From Galdieria partita (Eukaryota > Rhodophyta > Bangiophyceae > Galdieriales > Galdieriaceae), in assembly GCA_025991245.1 (NCBI GenBank), contig BQMJ01000053.1, positions 124,001 to 188,000 of the forward strand: DNA of 64,000 nt, read 5' to 3'. A program made the translations under genes and the position numbers. Shown here piece by piece: positions 8,888-20,684 of the stretch. Every line of letters starts with the position of its first letter. Position 1 is the stretch's first letter. Below the pieces are notes generated by a model that was not told the DNA's origin, did no database searches, and saw only the letters and a list, made by a program, of their open reading frames with translations.

Positions 8888-10768
8888 TCACGAGTTTCTA
8901 TCTGTTCTTCCTTTAAGACGCAAACGAATAGGAACGCCATGCAAATCAAACTCATTGCGCAAGCCATTGATAAGGAATCGCATGTAATGATTGGGCAACT
9001 CAGTCGCACCGAAAAGTACAAACTGAGGAGGTCTCGTATCAACTTGTGTAAGATAAGCCAATTTTGGTTTCTTCTTACTTGAAGACATTGCAGGTGGAGG
9101 TCTAAAACTCACCAAAGTTTGTAGCCATTCTGTTAGTTGAGAAGTAGGAATATTCTTATTCCACTTTTGAAAGGCTTCTTGTATGGCATTTCCTATTGTA
9201 TCTAATACTGCAGCATCTGTTCTATCGATAGCTGACAAGGTAAAAATAGGGGACCCCTTCAAATCAGGTAACATGGAATGAAGTTGAGTGGATAACTTTT
9301 CAAGTTGAGTTTGTGCCCATGAAGGATCCACCAAATCCCATTTGTTTGCAATGACAATCAATGGCTTTCCAGCATCCATAGCAAATCCAATAATTCGCGC
9401 ATCTTGTTGAGTCAAATGTTGCTGTTCTGAATAAGTATTGGATCAATTTCTTTGTTTTCACTCACTTACCGAACCATCTAAAACAACACAAACGACATGA
9501 GATTTTCTAATCGTTTTCAATGAAGTTTCCATACTAAAGCGTTCCATACGCACTTGGATAGCTGATCTCTTACGAATTCCTGCAGTATCTGTTAGAATAA
9601 AACGATTCTCTCGATGAATCCATTCCACTGGAATAGCGTCTCTTGTAATTCCTTGTACTGCTCCAGTAATCAATCTATCTTCATCAATCAATCTATTAAT
9701 CAAAGTAGATTTACCAACATTGGGTCTTCCTACAATAGCTACTCGTATATCTTCTTCTTGTAAAATGACGTTATCGTTGCTCTGACTCTCTTTCGTTTCT
9801 TTTGTCGTTTCCTCGTCGACGGCATTTTCATCCAATGAATGCAATGCGATGGAATGTTGTTCTTGACGAGCCATTTCTTCTTCATTCAATCTTTGTACAA
9901 TTTCTTCCATTTGTTGTTGTTCATAGTCCTCATCTGAAGGACCCTTTGGCAATGGCTTCCGTAATACATTAGGAATCAATGGTTCTAATCGGCTATATAA
10001 CTCATAAAATCCTTTCATTTGTTCAACCGATACTTGAACAGGCTCACCAAGTCCAAGTGTATATACCATCGATATATTATCTTCCGAAGCTTTTGTATCG
10101 CACTTGTTTGCTATCAAAATAATAAACTCTGGAGACTTTGTTCTTAGAAGCCATTGAGCAATCTCCTTATCTACCTTTGTAATACCGTCTTTTACGTCCA
10201 CCATAAAGAATATTACATCTGCTTCTAAGACTGCTTGTTTTGACTGTTGTTCCATTCTTGTATACACATAACGATATACATCTTCTTCTTTATATTCTAC
10301 TGCAGAAGAAGAAGCCACAGACTCACTAGTTAACATAACTTCATCTAGTTTGGGTTCCTTACTATGGACACCTTCCAAACCTGCCGTATCCATTACCGTA
10401 AATCGATAGTTTCCCAATATTGCATCGTTACTTATCAATCGGTCTCTAGTCATACCAGGAGTTTTATCTACTAGTGACAATCGTTTCCCAACTAATCTAT
10501 TGAACATACTGGACTTTCCTACGTTGGGTTTCCCTACCAAAGCTATCGTCATATTCGTATCTATAAACTCTTTGTTTAATTCTTTGGCAATTCTTCTAAA
10601 GTGTCTTATATCTTTATCTTCTGCTGGTGGACCCATCCAAGAAGAAAAGTATGCAAGACAATTCCTTTGTCTAGGTATCAAGTACTTTATGCTCTGTTGA
10701 CTAGTCTTAGAAGAGTATATATACTTTATCAGCCGTAATTGTTGATAATAATACAAACTAGATTTCAT
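8888..10768 (-). CDS. Double-GTPase ribosome assembly factor Der/EngA, organellar
   Basis: Two tandem GTPase domains and a C-terminal KH-like domain, the bacterial EngA/Der architecture, which acts in large-subunit ribosome assembly. The first G domain has GKPNVGKSS, DTAGLEG and NKCD; the second has GRPNVGKST, DTAGIRKR and NKWD. The KH-like end contains RPPQFVLFGA and MRFLINGLRNEF. One intron (9422-9469) is removed, restoring VVLDGSQHLTQQDARI; the product is 610 residues from the Met at 10768. An upstream Met at 10837 would overlap the helicase gene, so it is less likely. A Ser/Tyr/Arg-rich N-terminus suggests plastid or mitochondrial import. An acidic Gln/Glu-rich linker separates the two G domains and is longer than in bacteria. 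Confidence 0.92.
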
Positions 10769-10782
10769 AGTTACTCCTAAGA

Positions 10783-13008
10783 CTAGTGACGATATATACA
10801 ATCGTGATGGCTTATCCACTCCAACCAATGCTTCCAATGAATATTTCTACTTAGAGTATTTGCATTTCCAACAACGATCAAACCCTTTCTACTACGAGTT
10901 ATAGCAACATTCAATCTTCTCCAATCCTGTAAGAAACCAAGTGATTGAGAGGGATTACTGCGCACAGTAGAAATAATAATGATATCTTTTTCACGGCCTT
11001 GAAATCCATCCACTGTTTTCACTTGTATATAAGACAACCATTTAGTATCTATTTCTCTTTCCATTCTATCTATAATATCTCTCATTTGTCCTGCATACGG
11101 AGTTATGATTCCTATCGTTGGAAAAGACTCAAGAGAAGGATGATGATGGTTGTTACGAGTCATCCCATTGTCTATCATCTTTGATATTGTTTCTATCACT
11201 ACTTGAGATTCTTGAGGATTGCAGTAGGAAGTCCCTTGTTCAGTAATCCATTCTTGGCCATCTACTGGAATAAAGGCAATAGGAGTTTGAGGATTAGGCC
11301 AAGGAAAGTAGTTGGGAATTCCTCTTTGTTCAGTACAAGGCGCAGAATGTAACAAGCCATGATAGAAATATTGACAAGGAAATGCTGCAATATGAGGATG
11401 CATACGATATTGAGTACGTAATAAATAAGGCTCCACACCCGAACGAACCAAACGCTCAAATAAACTTATTGAAAGACCACTTTCTGCTGCCTCAGGATTC
11501 AAGATAGTGGGAGGCAATTGATAGTGATCACCTGCCAAAATCAACTGTTCACATCCTTTGGTAATTGGAATCAATAGACCTGGTTCATGTGATTGAGTAG
11601 CTTCATCAATAGCAACAACTTTGAAAGAAATATTCTTTAATACTTCTTCACCAGCACCCACACAAGTACTCAATACAATGGGATACTTGCCAAGTATCTC
11701 TTGAGTCACATTCATTTCTATTTGTTTCAATTGACTCAATGACTTTGAATAATCTCTATGAGCTAGACCAATAGCTTTGCCTCTTTTGGGTTGAGCAAGT
11801 CTGTCAACAGCTTTCTTCAATTGGTCTCTTTTCTCTATGACTCGAGTGTCTCTTTCTAAAAGAGAATCCAAAGAATGCTTCCATAAATCGCGATGAATAT
11901 TGGCAGGCTTTCCTATTCTTACTAAAGGAATATCATAACGTTCTAACTCATCGAGTATATTATCTGTAGCAATATGAGTATATGCACAAGCCAATATAGG
12001 AGTTTGGCCTAATTGAACTAGACTTGAAAGTATTTTGGCCAATGTTTTCGTCTTTCCAGTGCCTGGTGGTCTAAAGATAGTTGTTAGTTTCTCTCTCTAT
12101 CTATATTTATATATATACATTCCTATTACTTACCCTTGAATCAAAGTAAGTCTTCTTTCTAAAGCATTCTTCCAAGCTGTTTGTTGAGACTCATTCCAAT
12201 CATTCTCATCTTTTTGTCGAATATCTTCCGATAAACTGGGTGAAAATATTCGATGAGAACATAATTCATTCAATGTGCCTTGTTTCCCTTGTAAAGTAAC
12301 CAACTGTACTAAAAAACTTGATGATTGACTATAATCATTCCAATCTTGTCTCCATTCCGTTTGTCTATTCCCATTTTCTACAATCTCTTTAGCAAAACTC
12401 TTCACAATGATTTCACTCAATTCATGACCACTTTGTTGAGCCTTTGTCAACTCTTGAATAGCATTTTTGGAACGTTCAAAAGCCACCGTATTGGAAATTT
12501 GATATACTTTCCAATCCTTTCCACTTATCCACTGGTCTCCTATCACAACACGTAGATACTTGGAATGTCTTTCTAATACTATTCCTTGAAAAGACTGTTT
12601 TCCACATACACAAAGTACATAATCTCCTTGAGTCATTCTATTATAAGGTAACTTTGCATTGGAATAGAATTGAGCAACTCCTTGACCATACAAGGATCCA
12701 TCCAACTTGGCACTCAAATCAAATAAAGCAAGGCCTTCTTTTTCTAGTCTTTCTCGACTCCATTTAAGACGTTGTTTCACTTGTTCTTGTTCAGCTTCCA
12801 TTTCCATATCTAAAAGGGGTATGAAGTGGGAAGCATATGGAGTTGTCAAGTCATACACTATTTTCTTCTTTTTAGTCACAGGACGACTTTTAGAACGAGT
12901 TGTTTGGGTTGTCTTCTCATTCACACCTGTTGTTGAAGATGCCAATCGTAAGGTTTTTATTATATACTTTTGATTGTGCAAAGGCATTTTCCATAAAGTC
13001 CTTTTCAT
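10783..13008 (-). CDS. Superfamily 1 helicase, IGHMBP2/SMUBP2-like (UPF1 group)
   Basis: ATP-dependent 5'-3' RNA/DNA helicase. Two exons (13008-12134 and 12070-10783) are joined across a 63-nt intron (12071-12133) that splits the Walker A motif: the join restores GPPGTGKTKTL. Further motifs are Q-like SQQTAWKNALE before it, DEATQSHEP (motif II), GDHYQLPPT (III), YRMH (IV), VKTVDGFQGREKDIIIISTVR (V) and NVAITRSR (VI). The N-terminal barrel region (GLALFDLSAKLDGSLYGQG) matches IGHMBP2. The product is 720 residues from Met 13008. Met 13101 is an alternative but overlaps the Myb gene. The MKRTLWKMPLHNQ start is basic and could be a targeting peptide. The C-terminal R3H and zinc-finger parts of animal IGHMBP2 are absent. 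Confidence 0.9.
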
Positions 13009-13057
13009 TTTGGATATTCCTTCGCCCAACGTGACAACATCCAATGCATCGAATGTT

Positions 13058-14038
13058 TCATTGTTGTAAACAGTTTTCCAATCTTCGAATTCTTCTTTCA
13101 CGTATAAAATAAGGAATCTTTGTTATCTGTTCTTGTAGTTGATAATTACACTCTGTGTAACTCTGATGATTCTCTTGAGTATCACAAGTCACTTGATTTT
13201 TCTTCTCGATCGATTCTTTATCTATTTTAGCAAAGAACAAATTTGGAGAGTCCATTGGGTTTCTATGGGTTGTTGCTTGTTGTTGTTTCTTAGCCAATTG
13301 TTGCATTTCTGGAGACTCCATTGTCATATCATGAATAGTTTTCATTTTCTTGCTTTGTTGGTCTTTTTGTTGTCTCATGAGATACTTTTTACAATGACTT
13401 CTTACTTGGGAAGCAGTTTTTGTACCTATTTTGTTTGCAATAGCTTGCCATTGTCCTTTACCATATTCTTCCAATCCTTGAAGAAATAGAAAATGTTCTT
13501 CTTTCGTCCAAGAACGTTTCACTGTGTGTTGATCTAATTCAAGTATGTATGGATATATATATTATTTGCACAACGATTACTTACCTGACCATAGAAAAGG
13601 ATTCTGTTGGGAATGACTTGCATCTTTTTCTCTTATTGGGTTAGAGTTGCCCAATTCTTTTGGGTTCTCATCAAGTATTGGAGTACAACGTCTCACGGAT
13701 GTATGAGTTGTTGAATGTCTGCTCCTTTTCCACTTTTCTTGTCGTATTCTTTCCACTTCGCTTTGTAATAAATCAGAAGATACAATATTGCGTAATTGAT
13801 GAAGCAATGTATGGGTTTTCACTTGTTTTCTTTTCCATGCTTCATAACATTGTTGTACGCGTTCTTGGTCGATCGTATCCAATTTGGGTAATATAGCACG
13901 AATCATTTCATCCATATGAACGATACGTGAACGATTGTATATCACCTTTTTACTGGATGAAGAATGGTGTTGGCTGGAAGAATCAGAACAAGCAAGTGAG
14001 TCGTAATGACTTGGATGGTCGTTGGAAGGTTTTTCCAT
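13058..14038 (-). CDS. Single-repeat Myb-like (SHAQKYF-type) DNA-binding protein
   Basis: Putative transcription factor with one Myb repeat near the middle: RSWTKEEHFLFLQGLEEYG, then WQAIANKIGTKTASQVRSH, CKKY. The third-helix tryptophan-equivalent and the SH(A/C)(Q/K)KY core are those of plant/algal one-repeat Mybs. A 63-nt intron (13522-13584) joins exon 1 (LWSG) to exon 2 (VKRSWTKEE). The N-terminal half is Ser/His-rich with a predicted helix around DTIDQERVQQCYEAW, and the C-terminal part is Gln/Lys-rich. Total length is about 305 residues. The 3' end overlaps the longest possible helicase frame by 44 bp on the same strand. Confidence 0.8.
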
Positions 14039-14329
14039 CCTTTGTAATATTATTTTCGTTAATGACCATCCATAAGTACTCCCTTGTGAGAGAGAATGGC
14101 AAATGTAAATTCATTCTGTGTTGGAAAATGCCGTTATATGAGCATTTTTCTAAGTTTTTCCAAAACACAAAAATATATTTTTATCGTTCTATAACAAAAG
14201 AACACCATAACAAACGTCCCATTCCAAACAACGAAAAAACATCAACTATGAATCCCCCCCTCTCTCTCTCTCTCTCTCTTCTCCCACACAAACAGAGAGA
14301 GAACCAAAAGAGGAGAAGAATACTCCGAG
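14039..14329. repeat. Intergenic stretch with (CT)n microsatellite
   Basis: Upstream region of the Myb gene. It contains a run of seven C followed by about ten CT units at 14254-14280, and otherwise A/T-rich sequence. No gene is seen. Confidence 0.7.
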
Positions 14330-14557
14330 TTACTTTTTGGCCATCGTCTGTTTCTTCTTGTCTCCCGTAGTGTCCTCACTATGCTTTGCTTTGGCTAAAC
14401 CAATCACTACGCCTAGAATAACAACACCTCCTATATAAGGAAGAATCTTTTTCCACTTCTTCTTCGACTCGGTTGTCTTTGCTCTTGTATTCGTATTTCT
14501 TACTCCTACTGAAGTATAAGGATTTCCTGTATCCATTAGACTCTCTTCTTCCACCAC
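14330..14557 (-). CDS. Small single-pass membrane protein of unknown function
   Basis: A 75-residue frame with a hydrophilic N-terminus, a basic patch (SKKKWKK), one hydrophobic helix ILPYIGGVVILGVVIGLAKA, and a Lys-rich tail ending MAKK. Met 8 (14536) is an alternative start. The topology resembles small tail-anchored or organelle membrane proteins, but I recognise no family. It ends a few bases after a pyrimidine-rich tract, and the next gene (CtpA) ends 38 bp from its start on the same strand. Confidence 0.55.
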   Translation of the reverse strand: MVEEESLMDTGNPYTSVGVRNTNTRAKTTESKKKWKKILPYIGGVVILGVVIGLAKAKHSEDTTGDKKKQTMAKK

Positions 14558-14595
14558 CCAACACTACGAATCATCACACATCCCATACTGTCCAT

Positions 14596-16327
14596 TCATT
14601 CTTCATTCGATAAACATTCTATTGAATCACAATAATGAGATATAGGAAAAGGCGTGCACTGGAAGGAATCTTTTACTTCACAACTAGTCTCCATATCCAC
14701 ATCGATTCCTTTTCTATGTATATCCATATGATGGGGTGTCAGATACTTCATCGTAGTTACTGCAATAGCTATTCATCCATCAAAACATAAACACTCTCTT
14801 TGTTCTCTTTCTACTTACCACTTTTATCAGACAAAGGAAATACTCGTTGGACAACTCCTATAGTCTCTCTTTAAGGATAATCATTGCTATTCAAAAAGAC
14901 GAACCTTTTCCAAATGTTCGATGACCCAATAGCAAAGACCCTCGTTGTTCATGTAAAGCAGCAGCTACCAATTCACTAGCACTAGCAGTATGCTAAGTTG
15001 TCGTTTTATATCATCCATATCTTAAGCACTCATCACTTGCCTCATTGACTAGAACAAATACACAACCATCGATATAAATACCCGATTGGCTTGACTTGAA
15101 TGTTTCTTCTATTCCATGATAATCCACAGTATAAACAATCACCTTGTCTAATATATATATGTTATTCTTTCAAAGCAATGGACATCAACCACAAGAATAA
15201 TAATTACCACGAGGAAGAAATAAACTAGCAACTCCTATACCTGCTGGAAAATATCCACCTGCATTATCTCTCAAATCCAATACCACACATTTTATATGCT
15301 GTCGTTTCCAATTCATCAATACTTGAGTTGCTTGGTCTACCGTATGAAAGTCAAAACTACGAATTCGTAAATAGCCAATCTAAACAATATATATATCAAA
15401 CACTGTATAAACAAAATATCTATAGAGCAACCTACTTGTTGTGATGGGGGACCATTGGAAAAAATATTGCTTTCTACCGTTTTCAATATGTAATCTTGGC
15501 GTCGAATAGCTTTGGATAACGTTTGTCCATTTCTTTCTAATGTTATATGCACTGTGCTATCTTTCTCTCCACGAATACGCATAGCTATTTGTTCCACATT
15601 CTTTGCCTATCATGAATCAATCCATAAAAAGAGAGTCATCCAAAGTTAACTTGCTTGAGATACTGGAAAGTGATCAATACAGATGATGGCATCCCTTGCA
15701 CGAATATCTGCCAACGCTGCTGGAGACTGCGGATAAACGTGAGTAATCAACACTTTGCCATTTTCTATTTGAGGAGCCATTTGAATACCAATGCCAATCA
15801 ATTGTCCAGTTGCCTAGAATAGATATGAGAAGAAGGTATATGAGAGTTTCAAAACGATATACCGTTGCTTGTAAAGACTGATATTCTTCAGGTTCCAATA
15901 ATCTCGTATAAGGATCGTGTAGAGTTGATAACATATCTTTCACCAAGGAATGGGCGTTGTTGGAGTTGACTTGACGAATAACCTTTTGTCGTAGTTGCAA
16001 CCAAGTGGGATGAATACTTTGGTCCACATAATATTGATCGACATATTTCCAAGCTTCTAATAACCACGATTGATGTTCAGTGAGAGACCAAGAATAGGGA
16101 ATAACAACACATAGAGAGACTATAATGGCACTCGCTGAAGATAGTAGTTTACCAGCAACCTGGTGAATCTGTTGATGGAGAGTTGAATGGCGTTGAATAT
16201 CACAAGTAATAGTATGGATAGGTAACCTTTTCCATAAAGTGCAAGAATGGGGCTTGAGTGAAATATTCTTCAAGTATCCATATGTAAAAGTAAAAGAGAG
16301 TGGTGAGGAGCACAGCAATCTCCTCAT
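14596..16327 (-). CDS. ctpA: Carboxyl-terminal processing protease CtpA, plastid lumen type
   Basis: Serine protease (S41) that trims the C-terminal tail of the photosystem II D1 precursor in the thylakoid lumen. Eight exons were assembled (16327-15863, 15813-15655, 15606-15436, 15379-15208, 15147-15041, 14992-14905, 14866-14819, 14768-14596), giving 460 residues with phases that close exactly. N-terminal basic and hydrophobic segments fit a bipartite transit peptide. Then follow EAWKYVDQYYVDQS, DPYTRLLEPEEYQSL, a PDZ domain (GIGIQ to RIRGEKDSTV), LDLRDNAGGYF, the catalytic Ser region TASASELVAAALHE and the Lys in HRTFGK. Two introns (15607-15654 and 14993-15040) appear to use GC donors. The small 38-nt intron 14867-14904 is the least certain. 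Confidence 0.88.
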
Positions 16328-16570
16328 ATAAGAAAAGGATTGTAACTATTGACGCATGGATTGTCCAAACGAAATAACCATAGATTCTCTCTCTCTCTCT
16401 CTTTTCATATCTATATATATCTATAATCTATGATATTCTATATATGTACAATATATACAATCTATGATATTCTTTCTAGGTATCAACATATCCATAAATA
16501 AATACATAAACAAGATACATTCTTGTGTTTCCATTGCCCATCATCCAACATTTTCTATTCTTTGCTTACA
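16328..16570. promoter_or_regulatory. Divergent promoter region of ctpA and rhodanese genes, with simple repeats
   Basis: A 243-bp gap between divergent plastid-protein genes. It has a (CT)n run at 16386-16402, several TATATATCTATA stretches, and the string TCTATGATATTCT twice (around 16428 and 16463). No known operator was recognised. Confidence 0.4.
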
Positions 16571-17179
16571 ATGTTTGTGTATCTCCATTCGATGGTTGGC
16601 TATCCAACAACCTCACTCCTACAAAGAAGCAAACTAGTAAATAGAAAGTGGCACCATTGCACAAATAGGAAAAGTAACCATATCTTGTTCATGTCTATGA
16701 ATAAGAACTTGTCCAGAAGAAAATGGATACAATATACAGGAATAGTATTGTTATCACTTATTATCCGAACAAAGAAAGTGACGGCTTCAAATACCATTCA
16801 AATAGAGTATATGACTCCAAAACAAGCCTATGAAAGAATGCGTGGGGGAATAGTAAACTAGTGGATGTAAGAAGTAGAGAAGAATATCAAAGTACGTATT
16901 CTTCATTCTTTCCATATTCTTCTCATCTAAAAGAGATATTGACTAGATGAACATGTGGATAGTGCTATTTCTATTCCTTTGTCAACCAACACAGAGTTTG
17001 TTGCTTCGTTTCAAAAGCAGTTTCCATTGGATACCCAACTCATATTGATATGTCAGACAGGTATGCGTTCTTCCAAAGCTGCACAACAACTCATACAAGC
17101 TGGCTATTCTCATATCTCTGTGGTTCGTGATGGACTCCAAGAATGGAAAAGACAAATGCTTCCTCTCACTATTTCATAG
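16571..17179 (+). CDS. Rhodanese-domain protein, predicted thylakoid-lumen targeting; frame broken at a G run
   Basis: Single rhodanese domain with the active-site loop CQTGMRSS (Cys nucleophile). Exon 1 ends in REEYQ and joins, across a 55-nt intron (16892-16946), to NEHVDSAISIPLS. The N-terminus has a Ser/Arg-rich transit region, then a twin-arginine (SRRKW) followed by a hydrophobic stretch GIVLLSLII and VTAS, typical of Tat-type lumen targeting. In this sequence the frame is interrupted at 16842-16850: MTPKQAYERMRGG and NSKLVDVRSREEYQ are in different frames around a run of five G. A sixth G would join them, so either a sequencing or assembly indel or a true lesion is present. Met 16523 is an alternative start. 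Confidence 0.72.
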
Positions 17180-17242
17180 TTGTGTTATGGTTTCCATCTC
17201 CAGTAAATAGTCTCATTTCCTTTGCAAAATATAAAACATAGT

Positions 17243-19134
17243 TTATAAATAAGTTTCGAGATTCGGACGATAAAATGTATCGGATTCTGAAACTGCACTA
17301 TCCAATCGTCTTCTTCTTATACAATATTGTATAACAAAATAAGGGAAGGAGAGTACACCGGCAACAGATAAAATCACCAAAAGTGTCCAAAACTGAGGAA
17401 TCGCATTCTGTACCTAATCATATATGGGTGTCTGCTATGGACAACTATTCTCTATATGACTTACTTTACACAAACAAAAACGACCCACACAACTAGGATA
17501 TATTCCTAAAAAGCTATAAGAATCTTGCCTCGGTTGACAAGTACCCGATGGAATATGAAAAGTACAAGTTTCATCCAATGAACATGTCTCACAATCTTCA
17601 TAACGCTCACAACCAACCACTTGACAATCACCAGCAAGTGCCAATCCTATTCGTTGTTGTTGTCGATCAAAAATGGTTAAATATCTAAAAAGTATGGAAA
17701 ATAAAACTTGAGATCAATAAATAGACGCACTTACTTGGTCATCACAGTATTTCCAAGAATCACAAATGGACTGCTATCTTTACTAGGCAATGACTGAATA
17801 CCCAAACAATAAAAAGTATAACCATTTCGTGAAACTTGAAGCATATAATCATAAGGAGTCAATATCAAATCAACTCTATTCCCAACATGTATAGTAAGTG
17901 TTGGTAAATGTTGCAAATCGGATGCTTTTAGATTGGCACAAGTAGCACTATCAAACCAAGAATGTTGAGCATCACATAAACCAGGAACTTGACAGTAATG
18001 ACTTTGTAAATAAGTTTTCAATTGAATAAAAGCTTGCTCTGATATCACCAATAATGTAGTTCCTGAATCTACAATTCCTTTGTCAAATCCATCCAAATTC
18101 AACTCTTCATTATCTACTTGAATGGAACCTCCCAAGGAAACAGCATAAAAAGTAGGTGGAGAAGATAATATCATCGGCACAAAAGTTATATCTGATGCAG
18201 CCATATTCAAATCATATCCACCCAAAACCAAATGACCTCCACGAGCACTCATACAGAGAGAAAACATATTTTGTTCTATTTTCGATTGTCGAAACATCGA
18301 ATCTATCAATGGCTCTATACAAGATGGTGTACATCCTAATGCTGGATATCCCATTCCTAAAATACCATCTACAGAAGATTGCTCAAAATTGGTAGTATCT
18401 TCAAGAATACCACCAAATTGAGCAACTAAACTGGTATTGCCAACTTTAACTTGATCAACTAACAACGCTCCTTCAGCACCTGAGCCATCTCCATAACGTA
18501 AAAAGAATCCACAAGCTTTAGGCATCTTCTTTGCACAACAGGCTCCTGAAGAAGAACACTCTGAACAACCTAAAACTTGACATATATCCCGAGTACAAAG
18601 TCTATCATGACAACCAATTATGCTCTTTTCTGTCAATTGGGAAGAATACTTCATACTCGTCTTCCTACAAGTATCACATCCTTCCATAGGAACTGCCAAA
18701 GTAGAAGACCCAGTGTCCACTTGCACTTGAAATGGTTTACTTCCAATCTCCAATTGTATGTAATACTCTCCTGCTGAGACAATTCCACCTTTCAACTCGA
18801 TAGACTCATATCGAATAACTGGATGATAACTATACCCAATGGATATAAAAGAATAACGAGAAACCAAAGCTAATACTCGATCCCAATAAGAATATTGGAC
18901 AAGTTTCACGTGGTATGGAAAACCTCTTCCAGTTGTCGGATTCCAAGGTTTAGGTGACTCGTATATCAAAGGTAAATAGGTATGATTGGTTTCAGGAAAC
19001 CGAGAAAATGTAGAGTAGTTTAGAACTTGAAGATTTGTTTGAGACTTGATTGGATTTGTCTCCAGTTGATAAAAGAACCATATCAACAAAACAGTCCAAG
19101 TCCAACAACAATATAATGGAAAACAACGAAACAT
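17243..19134 (-). CDS. Membrane-anchored pepsin-like aspartic protease (A1)
   Basis: Secretory-pathway endopeptidase with a signal-anchor at the N-terminus ([13 protein letters not shown]). The two catalytic motifs are VDTGSSTL and VDSGTTLL, and the flap Tyr lies in RYGDGSG. Three exons (19134-17735, 17684-17465, 17413-17243) give 596 residues. The second and third exons add IFDRQQRIGLA, a cysteine-rich segment ([16 protein letters not shown]) and a C-terminal helix [18 protein letters not shown] followed by RRRR, so the enzyme is probably type-I membrane anchored. Extra cysteines between the flap and the first catalytic motif ([18 protein letters not shown]) resemble the insert of nepenthesin-like and protist membrane aspartic proteases. 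Confidence 0.86.
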
Positions 19135-19333
19135 CTCTTTTTCTCTCCTCTTGTTTCCTTTTTCTTCCTTTCTATCTGTGTTGATGAATTGTCATCTTCA
19201 TTTTTATTTTTCTCTTTTTTATTTTTCTCTTTTTTATTTTTCTCTCTTTTCTATACATTCATTCATTCATTCTCTTTCCATCCATTCTTTCTCTTTTTGT
19301 TGGTTGGTTGTGGGTAATGCCTTTGTTGACAGA
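19135..19333. promoter_or_regulatory. Divergent promoter with T-rich tandem repeat
   Basis: Between the aspartic protease and PDH E1 alpha starts. It contains about three copies of a 15-16-nt unit TTTTTTATTTTTCTC (19200-19248) followed by four CATT units (19256-19272). The pyrimidine tract lies on the PDH sense strand and may be a promoter or leader element. Confidence 0.45.
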
Positions 19334-20636
19334 ATGATAGGCATCTCTTGTCTGGTTTCCTCAAGTCGCCTCGTTCGAACAACTGTTCATCTGAAAAGAG
19401 GACTTTCACAAGCAGTGAAAAGTGATCACGCCTCCACAACGACTGAAGCACCTCAAGTCTCTAGTGGGGGTTCTTCCTTACATCCACAGGAAACACCTAA
19501 AGATGCCGTCAAGTTTACTTTAAAACCCTTTGCAACCCATCTTATCGAGACCCCAGAACCTGTTGCTTATGCCACAAAAGAACAGTTATTAGCATATCAT
19601 CGTACTATGACGGTGATGAGGAGAAGCGAAATCAGTGCTGATCTATTATACAAAGCACAGTTGGTAAGAGGATTTTGTCACTTGTATGATGGACAAGAAG
19701 CTACAGCTGTGGGAATTGAGTCAGCCATAACTTTTCAAGATGCACTTATTACTGCTTATCGTAATCACTGTCAGCAGTTGGGAAGAGGAGATACTCCGTT
19801 TACTGTTTTATCAGAGTTATTGGGAAGATATACCGGTTGTTCTAAAGGAAAGGGAGGCTCTATGCACTTGTATAAAGCTGAGAATAAATATTTTGGTGGA
19901 AATGGTATAGTAGGAGCTCAAGTTCCGTTGGGAGTAGGACTTGCTTTTGCTGAACAATATTTTCAAACTGGCAATATTTCTGTTACTATGTACGGAGATG
20001 GTGCAGCTAACCAAGGACAAGTTGCAGAAGCTATGAATATGGCAGCTTTGTGGAAGTTGCCTTGTGTTTTTGTATGTGAGAATAACAAATATGGAATGGG
20101 AACTAGTACAGATCGAGCTTCTGCGAATACCAACTTTTATACTCGTGGAGATGTGATTCCTGGAATTCGAGTAGATGGAATGGATGTGTTATCTGTTCGA
20201 GAAGGAATGAAGTTGGCTGCAGAATATGCACGTTCTGGAAAGGGCCCTATTGTATTGGAAAGTGTTACTTATCGGTAAGTTTTGTTCCTTTATCGTAAGT
20301 GATATTGGAGACTCTATGGTTATTAGTTATCATGGTCATTCTATGTCGGATCCTGGATTATCGTATCGTTCAAGAGAAGAAATAACGGAGATGAGAAAGC
20401 GTGCAGATCCCATAGAGTTGGTCAAATCTAGAATAGTTGAACAAGGTTGGGCAACAGAGAAAGATTTGAAGGCTATTGAAAAGGAAATTCGTCAACAAGT
20501 GGATGAAATGACAGAGAAAGCTAAACAAGCGCCATTGCCTCCGGTGGAAGAACTTTATCGTGACATTTATGTGGAAGGCATTCAACATGTTCGTGGTACT
20601 TTGGTGAACAATGGACTTGGCAATTATTTGGCATAA
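19334..20636 (+). CDS. PDHA: Pyruvate dehydrogenase E1 component subunit alpha, mitochondrial
   Basis: Thiamine-diphosphate subunit of the pyruvate dehydrogenase complex, decarboxylating pyruvate to feed acetyl-CoA into the TCA cycle. Two exons (19334-20274 and 20327-20636) give 416 residues. The TPP motif runs from [10 protein letters not shown] to [10 protein letters not shown]. The regulatory phosphorylation loop [10 protein letters not shown] starts exactly at the splice junction. The [10 protein letters not shown] and [13 protein letters not shown] loops are intact. The N-terminus ([20 protein letters not shown]) is a mitochondrial presequence. A longer frame from 19151 reads through a low-complexity tract and is not believed. 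It converges with the OstA-like gene, 48 bp between stops. Confidence 0.95.
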
Positions 20637-20684
20637 ATTTTCAGAATTCTTGTGGTTTTGATGTAAAGTCATTGTACTAGTTGA

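Noticed and set aside
10769-10837. Longer N-terminus for Der/EngA
   Set aside because: It would overlap the helicase 3' end; Met 10768 begins a plausible targeting peptide.
19151-19333. N-terminal extension of PDH E1 alpha
   Set aside because: It translates a tandem T-rich promoter tract; Met 19334 starts a normal presequence.
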